Source: Vogesella fluminis
GTDB taxonomy: Bacteria; Pseudomonadota; Gammaproteobacteria; Burkholderiales; Chromobacteriaceae
Length of the DNA: 64,000 nucleotides
Direction: 5' to 3'
Assembly (NCBI RefSeq): GCF_014652335.1
Contig: NZ_BMYP01000015.1
Span: forward strand, 1 to 64,000
Each line of letters begins with the position of its first letter. Position 1 is the first letter of the stretch. The notes beneath the pieces were generated by a model, which saw only the letters and a list, made by a program, of their open reading frames with translations, was not told the origin of the DNA and did no database searches. Position numbers and translations under genes: made by a program. Below are positions 58,589 to 64,000 of the stretch, one piece after another.

Positions 58589-59614
58589 TCAGGCCTTGGG
58601 CAGGCTGGACAGGTCCCAGCGCGGCTTCACGGTAAAGCTGCCGGCGGTGCGCGCGTACTGCAGGCGCATGGCGCCGGCGAAGGCGATCATCGCGCCGTTG
58701 TCGGTGCACAGCTTCAGCGGCGGGTAGAACACGCCGAAACGGCGTTTGGCGGCGGCTGCATCCAGCGCCGCGCGCAGCTGCTTGTTGGCGCCGACGCCGC
58801 CGGCGACCACGATGCGCTCCAGGCCGTACCGTTTCAGCGCCTTCATGCACTTGCTGACCAGCACGTCGACGATGGCTTCCTGGAAGGCGCGGCAGATGTC
58901 CTTGCGGGTTTGTTCGTCGATACTGCCGTATTCGGCCTCGACCTGCTTTTTCAGCATCAGCACCGCCGTTTTCAGGCCGGAGAAGCTCATGTCCAGGTTG
59001 TCGCTGTGCAGCATCGGGCGCGGCAGGGTGAAGCGTTCCGGGTCGCCTTCTTCCGCCAGTTTCGACAACAGCGGGCCGCCGGGATAGGGCAGGCCGAGCA
59101 GCTTGGCGGTCTTGTCGAAGGCTTCGCCGGCGGCGTCGTCCACGGTCTCGCCGAGGATCTCGTAATCGCCGACGCCGCGCACGGCCATGATCTGGGTGTG
59201 GCCGCCGGAGACCAGTAGCGCCAGGAACGGGAACTCCGGCCGTGGATCGGCCAGCAGCGGCGACAGCAGGTGGCCTTCGAGGTGGTGCACGCTGATCACC
59301 GGGATGTTCAGTCCCACCGCCAGCGCATTGGCGAAGCTGGCGCCGACCAGCAGCGCGCCGCCGAGGCCCGGGCCTTCGGTGTAGGCGATGGCGTCGATGT
59401 CCTGCAGCGTCTTGCCGGCTTCGGCGAGACAGGCGCGGGTCAGCGGCGTGACGCGGCGGATGTGGTCGCGGCTGGCCAGCTCCGGCACCACGCCGCCGTA
59501 TTCGGCGTGCATCGCCATCTGCGAGTGCAGCTGGTCGGCAATCAGGCCGCGTTCGGTGTCGTACAGCGCGACGCCGGTTTCGTCGCAAGACGATTCAATT
59601 CCCAGTACGAGCAT
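58589..59614 (-). CDS. tsaD: tRNA N6-threonylcarbamoyladenosine synthase subunit TsaD
   Basis: A 341-residue TsaD (Gcp/Kae1 family), which transfers threonylcarbamoyl to A37 of ANN-decoding tRNAs. It begins [19 protein letters not shown], has the metal-binding HHLEGH motif (about residues 110-115), [35 protein letters not shown], and [16 protein letters not shown] 59614 gives the canonical start. It diverges from an OsmC-like gene. Confidence 0.95.
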   Translation of the reverse strand: MLVLGIESSCDETGVALYDTERGLIADQLHSQMAMHAEYGGVVPELASRDHIRRVTPLTRACLAEAGKTLQDIDAIAYTEGPGLGGALLVGASFANALAVGLNIPVISVHHLEGHLLSPLLADPRPEFPFLALLVSGGHTQIMAVRGVGDYEILGETVDDAAGEAFDKTAKLLGLPYPGGPLLSKLAEEGDPERFTLPRPMLHSDNLDMSFSGLKTAVLMLKKQVEAEYGSIDEQTRKDICRAFQEAIVDVLVSKCMKALKRYGLERIVVAGGVGANKQLRAALDAAAAKRRFGVFYPPLKLCTDNGAMIAFAGAMRLQYARTAGSFTVKPRWDLSSLPKA

Positions 59615-59720
59615 GTGAGTGGCTTCAAAACTAAACAATCTTTCCATTTTACCGGTGATTCTTTGTTCGCCCAAATCGGCAGTGATACGCTTGCGGTCTG
59701 ACATCCTGGGGGAAGGCAAG

Positions 59721-60140
59721 ATGAAAGCAAGACTGAAGTGGGTGGACGGCGTGTGTTTCATGGGCGAAACCGGCAGCGGCCATGCGGTGGTGATGGACGG
59801 TGCGCCGGAGGGTGGCGGCCGCAACCTCGGCCCGCGGCCGATGGAACTGCTGCTGCTGGGCACCGCCGGCTGCACCAGCTATGACGTGCTGAACATCCTG
59901 AAGAAGTCGCGCCAGGACGTGCGCGATTGCTGGGTGGAGATGGACGCCGAGCGCGCCGACAGCGATCCGAAAGTGTTCACCAGGATCCACTTCCACTTCG
60001 TGGTGGTGGGGCGCGAGCTGAAGGCGGACGTGGTGGAGCGCGCCATCAAGCTGTCAGCGGAGAAGTACTGCTCGGCCTCGATCATGCTCGGCAAGACCGC
60101 CGATATCACCCACGATTTCGAGATCCGCAGCGACGACTAA
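59721..60140 (+). CDS. OsmC-family protein
   Basis: A 139-residue OsmC/Ohr-like protein. The family's two redox cysteines are at [19 protein letters not shown] (about residue 51) and [15 protein letters not shown] (about 117). The [15 protein letters not shown] wording places it in the YhfA/OsmC branch, not in Ohr. It may reduce organic peroxides with a thiol donor. ATG 59721 is preceded by GGGGGAAGG. Divergent from tsaD over about 106 bp. Confidence 0.85.
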   Translation: MKARLKWVDGVCFMGETGSGHAVVMDGAPEGGGRNLGPRPMELLLLGTAGCTSYDVLNILKKSRQDVRDCWVEMDAERADSDPKVFTRIHFHFVVVGRELKADVVERAIKLSAEKYCSASIMLGKTADITHDFEIRSDD

Positions 60141-60150
60141 GCGCACTGCC

Positions 60151-60171
60151 TTGCGGCCAACCTTGGCCGCC
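60151..60171. repeat. Imperfect palindrome of the uptake-like word after the OsmC gene
   Basis: TTGCGGCCAACC runs straight into TTGGCCGCC; the second half differs from the consensus in its last base. It starts 10 bp after the stop codon. Confidence 0.7.
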
Positions 60172-60323
60172 ATTGCCGTTCCCAACGCCACCCTTGCCGG
60201 TGGCGTTGCCGTTTCCGGCGCGCGGCGGCAAATCTTGCCGCCTTGCCGGCGGCGGATGCGCTGCCGGGCAGGACTTTTCGGCCGTCGCAGCCGGAACTTG
60301 AGCGCTGGCCGGCCGTTTTTTGA

Positions 60324-60340
60324 TTGGCACAGTTCATGCT
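60324..60340 (+). promoter_or_regulatory. Sigma-54-type promoter for the flgBCDEF operon
   Basis: TTGGCACAGTTCATGCT has GG and GC separated by exactly 10 bases, matching the -24/-12 sigma-54 consensus TGGCAC-N5-TTGC in nearly every key position (the -12 box reads ATGC). It is 32 bp before the flgB start, giving a leader of about 20 bases. Confidence 0.7.
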
Positions 60341-60371
60341 TTAAGGATGCCAACTTAACGGACGACCGATC

Positions 60372-60782
60372 ATGCTCGACAAGATTTCCGACCACCTCAA
60401 TTTCTTCCAGCAATCGCTTGGTCTGCGTGCCAAGAAGGTGGAAGTGATTGCCAGCAATATCGCCAACGCGGACACGCCAGGCTACAAGGCGGTGGATTTC
60501 GATTTCGGCAAGGCACTGCAAGGCCAGCTGCGGGCATCGCAAGGCGGGCTGACGCTGACGACCAGCAACGAGCGCCATTTGGCGGCCCAGGGCCACGCCA
60601 GCGGCGATGACGGCAGCCTGCAGTACCGCAGCGTGGTACAGCCCAGCCTCGACGGCAACACCGTCGACATGGATGTCGAGCGCGCCGCGTTTACCGACAA
60701 CGCGATGAAATACCAGTCCACGCTGACCTTTCTCAACCGGCGCATCGGCGGGCTGATGGACGCAATCAAGGGTGGGCAATAA
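60372..60782 (+). CDS. flgB: Flagellar basal-body rod protein FlgB
   Basis: A 136-residue rod protein. The N-terminal family motif is KKVEVIASNIANADTPGYKAVDFDF (residues 21-45); the C-terminus FTDNAMKYQSTLTFLNRRIGGLMDAIKG is the helical partner. It is exported through the flagellar type III system and builds the proximal rod. First gene of the operon, 2 bp before flgC. Confidence 0.95.
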   Translation: MLDKISDHLNFFQQSLGLRAKKVEVIASNIANADTPGYKAVDFDFGKALQGQLRASQGGLTLTTSNERHLAAQGHASGDDGSLQYRSVVQPSLDGNTVDMDVERAAFTDNAMKYQSTLTFLNRRIGGLMDAIKGGQ

Positions 60783-60784
60783 GC

Positions 60785-61195
60785 ATGTCGCTGTCTAATG
60801 TCTTCAATATTGCCGGCTCGGCGCTGACGGCGCAGTCGATGCGCCTGAACCTGGTGGCCAGCAATATCGCCAACGCGGAGAGCGCCACCAGCTCTACCGG
60901 CGAGCCGTTCCGCGGCCGCCACGCGGTATTCACCGCCACGCCGGTAACCGTCGACCTGCCGCAGGTGGCCGGTGTGCGGGTGACCTCCATCGTCGAGGAC
61001 ACCTCGCCGTTCCGCCTCAAGTACGAACCGGGCCATCCGCTGGCCGATGAGCGCGGCTACATCAAGATGCCCAACGTCAACCCGGTGGAAGAAATGGCCG
61101 ACATGATTTCCGCTTCGCGCTCCTACCAGACCAGCGTCGAAGTAATGAATACCGCAAAGACCCTGCTGCAAAAAACCCTGCAGCTTGGCCAGTAA
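60785..61195 (+). CDS. flgC: Flagellar basal-body rod protein FlgC
   Basis: A 136-residue rod protein. It starts MSLSNVFNIAGSALTAQSMRLNLVASNIANAES and ends with NPVEEMADMISASRSYQTSVEVMNTAKTLLQKTLQLG, both standard for FlgC. Exported by the flagellar apparatus. It follows flgB closely and precedes flgD by 16 bp. Confidence 0.95.
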   Translation: MSLSNVFNIAGSALTAQSMRLNLVASNIANAESATSSTGEPFRGRHAVFTATPVTVDLPQVAGVRVTSIVEDTSPFRLKYEPGHPLADERGYIKMPNVNPVEEMADMISASRSYQTSVEVMNTAKTLLQKTLQLGQ

Positions 61196-61211
61196 CCGTT
61201 AGAGGTCTCGC

Positions 61212-61877
61212 ATGGCAACCGTAAACAGCTCTACCGGCATCGACTACGAGTCGTACAACGTCACCAAAAACAAGGCGACCAGCAATGCCGAGGACATACA
61301 GAACCGCTTCCTGAAGCTGCTGACCACGCAGCTGAAAACCCAGGATCCGTCGAACCCGATGGACAATGCGCAGATGACCAGCCAGATGGCGCAGATCAGC
61401 ACTGTCAGCGGCCTGGAAAGCGTCAATCAGTCGATCAAGGCGCTGTCGGACAACCAGTCTGCCAGCCAGTCGCTGCTGGCAACGCTGATGATCGGTCGTC
61501 ATGCACTGATTCCCGGCAACGAAATCAGTCTCAGCAGCGGTGCGGCCAAGGCGGTGGTGGATTTTCCGCAGTCGGCCAGCAATGCCGTGGTCACCATCAA
61601 GAATGCCGCCGGTGTGGTGGTCAGCGAGATCAAGCTTGGAGCGCAGACGGCAGGGCAGCTGACGGTGGGCTGGGATGGCAAGAATGCTGCCGGCGTGCAG
61701 CAGCCGGATGGCCAGTACTCGATCTCGGTCCAGGCGGTGAACGGCTCGGTGGCGGTGGATGCCAAGATCCTGAATCCGGTCAAGATCAGCAGTGTGGCGA
61801 TCGACAAAGGCGTTTCTTCATTGGTGCTGGAAAACGGCAAGCGGATGTCGATGAGCGACGTGACGCAACTTATCTGA
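61212..61877 (+). CDS. flgD: Flagellar hook assembly scaffold FlgD
   Basis: A 221-residue hook-cap protein. The N-terminal part has FLKLLTTQLKTQDPSNPMDNAQMTSQMAQISTVSGLE (about 35-71), the FlgD signature; the C-terminal part holds the Ig-like FlgD domain (AGQLTVGWDGKNAAGVQQPDGQY). It caps the growing hook and is discarded later. Confidence 0.94.
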   Translation: MATVNSSTGIDYESYNVTKNKATSNAEDIQNRFLKLLTTQLKTQDPSNPMDNAQMTSQMAQISTVSGLESVNQSIKALSDNQSASQSLLATLMIGRHALIPGNEISLSSGAAKAVVDFPQSASNAVVTIKNAAGVVVSEIKLGAQTAGQLTVGWDGKNAAGVQQPDGQYSISVQAVNGSVAVDAKILNPVKISSVAIDKGVSSLVLENGKRMSMSDVTQLI

Positions 61878-61909
61878 GACATTCCGGTTAAGCATTCGGG
61901 GGATAGAAC

Positions 61910-63196
61910 ATGGGTTTCCAGCAAGGTTTGAGTGGTCTGAGCGCAGCGTCCAAACAGTTGGACGTGATCGGCAACAATATTGCCAACGGCAGCACCATCG
62001 GTTTCAAGGGCTCGCGTGTCGAGTTCGGCGACATATACGCCCGCACGCTGGCCTCGGCCTCGACCCAGGCCGGTACCAATACCCAGGCCGGCGTCGGGGT
62101 GCAGGTGCTGGCGGTGTCGCAGCAATTCCAGCAGGGCAACATCACCACCACCAACAACCCGCTGGACATGGCGATTTCCGGCAACGGTTTTTACCGGCTG
62201 ACCAGTGAAAATACGGGTAACGGCGGTATCGAGGCATTCTCGCGCAACGGCGAGTTCAAGCTGGACAAGGAAGGCTATATCGTCAACAACGGTTATTACC
62301 TGAACGGCTACCGTATCGTCGATGGCGTGAAGACCGGCGCCGAGCAGCCATTACAGGTATCTACCATCAATAGCGGCATTGCCAAGGCGACCGGCGCCAT
62401 CGGTGAACGCGGTATCGACTGGAGCTTCAACCTTGATGGCGGCGCCAAGGTGATTGATCCGGTCGCCAAGCCGTTCGATCCGCTGGATGCGACCACCTAT
62501 TCCTATACCAGCGGCGCCAAGTTCTACGACAACTACGGCAATGTGCACACCGTGTCGGTTTACTTCGCACGCCGGGACCCGTTGCCAGGTCCGCCGGAGG
62601 TCAACAACTGGGATCTGTACCATGCCGTGGACGGAGCCCTGGTTGGTGCGCCGACGCCGACGCCGGCACAGGTAACGTTTGACCAGAATGGCAAGCTGAC
62701 GTCGACCAGCACGCCGATCACCATTGCCGCCGATACCACGGCTGCATCTGCCCATCCGGCATTCGATATCGATATCAGCGATACCACCCAGTACAGCGGT
62801 AATTACAGCGTTACCCGCCAGGTGGCCGGCGGCTATCCGGCCGGCAAGTTTACCGGTATCGGCGCCGACTCGACCGGGGTGATTTATGCCAACTATAACA
62901 ACGGCATTACCGAGCCGATCGGCCAGATCATGCTGTACAACTTCACCAACCTGCATGGCTTGACCCCAAACGGCAATAACCGCTGGCTGTATACCAGCGA
63001 TGCCGGTGCCCGCAGCATGGCCGATCCCAACTCCGGCGGCATGGGTTACATCAAGCCGTCGGCGCTGGAGGAATCCAACGTCGATACCACCGCCGAACTG
63101 GTAAACATGATTGTGGCGCAGCGCTATTACCAGGCCAATGCGCAGACCATCAAGACCCAGGATGCAGTCATGCAAACCCTGCTCAACCTGCGCTAA
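61910..63196 (+). CDS. flgE: Flagellar hook protein FlgE
   Basis: A 428-residue hook protein. It starts MGFQQGLSGLSAASKQLDVIGNNIANGSTIGFKGS and ends SALEESNVDTTAELVNMIVAQRYYQANAQTIKTQDAVMQTLLNLR, the paired helices of rod/hook proteins. The centre (about 140-350) is the variable surface region. Slightly longer than the E. coli protein (about 400 residues). Confidence 0.95.
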   Translation: MGFQQGLSGLSAASKQLDVIGNNIANGSTIGFKGSRVEFGDIYARTLASASTQAGTNTQAGVGVQVLAVSQQFQQGNITTTNNPLDMAISGNGFYRLTSENTGNGGIEAFSRNGEFKLDKEGYIVNNGYYLNGYRIVDGVKTGAEQPLQVSTINSGIAKATGAIGERGIDWSFNLDGGAKVIDPVAKPFDPLDATTYSYTSGAKFYDNYGNVHTVSVYFARRDPLPGPPEVNNWDLYHAVDGALVGAPTPTPAQVTFDQNGKLTSTSTPITIAADTTAASAHPAFDIDISDTTQYSGNYSVTRQVAGGYPAGKFTGIGADSTGVIYANYNNGITEPIGQIMLYNFTNLHGLTPNGNNRWLYTSDAGARSMADPNSGGMGYIKPSALEESNVDTTAELVNMIVAQRYYQANAQTIKTQDAVMQTLLNLR

Positions 63197-63232
63197 GGCG
63201 GGCTGAAACACTGAGCGTGGAGAAACGGATTC

Positions 63233-63976
63233 ATGGATAGGGTGCTGTATCTGGCAATGAACGGGGCGAAGCACGTCGCATGGCAGCAAGCGACCACGTC
63301 CAACAATCTTGCCAACGTCCATACCAACGGCTTCAAGGCCGATCTGGCGTCTTTTCGGGCGCTGCGCGTGATCGGCGACGGCGCGCCGACGCGTACCTAC
63401 CAAGTCGACAATACCGTCGGTCACGACATGAGCCAAGGCTCGCTGCAGCAGACCGGCAACGAAAGTGACTTCGCACTGGCAACGCCGGGTTTTTTTGCGG
63501 TGCAGGCGCCGGATGGCAACGAAGCCTATACCCGCGATGGCGGCTATATCGTCGATAACGAAGGGGTGATGCGCACCCGCTCCGGGCTGGCGATTCTGGG
63601 GGAAAGTGGTCAGATCGTGGTGCCTCCCGGTTCACGCATTACCCTCGGTGTCGACGGTACGGTATCGGCCTCTGCCAGTGTCGGTGCCGACCGTACCGTG
63701 CAGGTGCTGGGTCGCATCAAGCTGGTCAACCCGGCGGAGCGGGCGATGTACAAGGGCGATGACGGCCTGTTCCGCCAGCACGACGGCCAGGACGCGCCGG
63801 CTGCGGCCAACGTGCAACTGAAGAGCGGCTTTCTGGAAGCCAGCAACGTCAATGCGGTCGAGAGCCTGGTGCAGATGATCAGCCACTCCCGCCATTACGA
63901 CCTCAATGTCAAACTGATGCAGACGGCGGAGCAGAACGCCCGCCAGGCGACAGAACTGCTGTCGATTACCGGCTAA
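63233..63976 (+). CDS. flgF: Flagellar basal-body rod protein FlgF
   Basis: A 247-residue rod protein. It starts MDRVLYLAMNGAKHVAWQQATTSNNLANVHTNGFKADL and ends in EASNVNAVESLVQMISHSRHYDLNVKLMQTAEQNA. The order flgB-C-D-E-F predicts flgG immediately right of the window. One TGCGGCCAA word lies inside at 63802. Confidence 0.94.
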   Translation: MDRVLYLAMNGAKHVAWQQATTSNNLANVHTNGFKADLASFRALRVIGDGAPTRTYQVDNTVGHDMSQGSLQQTGNESDFALATPGFFAVQAPDGNEAYTRDGGYIVDNEGVMRTRSGLAILGESGQIVVPPGSRITLGVDGTVSASASVGADRTVQVLGRIKLVNPAERAMYKGDDGLFRQHDGQDAPAAANVQLKSGFLEASNVNAVESLVQMISHSRHYDLNVKLMQTAEQNARQATELLSITG

Positions 63977-64000
63977 CGAAGCAATAACAGGATAACAACA

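Overview
The window is a chromosomal stretch of a GC-rich betaproteobacterium. The fatty-acid cluster, type IV minor pilins, a MerR-controlled leucine catabolic operon and a sigma-54-like flagellar promoter together suggest the order Neisseriales (Chromobacterium/Vogesella-like). That placement is inferred from gene content only. I see no rRNA, tRNA, CRISPR array, prophage or complete insertion sequence.

Layout. 1-1826: a 5'-truncated aminotransferase after a foreign-looking junction, then a GIDE-domain membrane protein paired with LemA. 2.4-4.7 kb: a DUF2520 dehydrogenase-like protein, an RsmI-like methylase and Maf. 4.8-13.7 kb: yceD-rpmF-plsX-fabH-fabD-fabG-acpP-fabF followed by pabB-pabC. 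14-18.5 kb: a NIT-domain chemoreceptor, a LysE exporter with a divergent AsnC/Lrp regulator, and an AT-richer island with an unknown gene bounded by an 86-bp direct repeat. 18.5-21.7 kb: a PhnDCE-like importer with a fused permease. 21.8-25.6 kb: a minor pilin operon (pilE-fimT-pilW-pilX-pilV) with an oversized PilX-like protein and no pilY1. 25.8-33.6 kb: lgt, ilvD, a Cache chemoreceptor, a RecQ-like helicase and a tail-anchored unknown. 33.8-37.1 kb: acetoacetyl-CoA synthetase, a VOC protein and a DUF2249 protein. 37.3-40.7 kb: rmlBDAC. 40.9-50.4 kb: the leucine/isovalerate operon (liuA, liuB, liuC, liuD, hmgL), its MerR regulator LiuR and an acyl-CoA synthetase. 50.6-60.1 kb: small unknowns, a secreted subtilase, a radical SAM protein, an ABC-F ATPase, tsaD and an OsmC-like protein. 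60.4-64 kb: flgBCDEF.

Main discovery. One short word, TTGGCCGCA / TGCGGCCAA (extended AAGGTTGGCCGCA or ACGTTGGCCGCA), occurs about sixty times by hand count, roughly once per kilobase. Base composition alone predicts about one. It lies inside genes on both strands and as about ten head-to-head inverted pairs at gene ends, where it can form terminators. This is how DNA uptake sequences behave in Neisseria and Pasteurellaceae, but the word matches neither the Neisseria DUS nor the Haemophilus USS. I propose it as an undescribed uptake-sequence dialect, or another genome-wide signal word.

A second repeat family is a hairpin with CACAGA-type arms. It occupies each of the four junctions between the liu genes and recurs at 58.4 kb. 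Other points worth checking are a duplicated 5' end of liuD whose differences are all synonymous, a radical SAM cluster motif with CX4CX2C spacing, and a 104-bp element with perfect 13-bp terminal inverted repeats.
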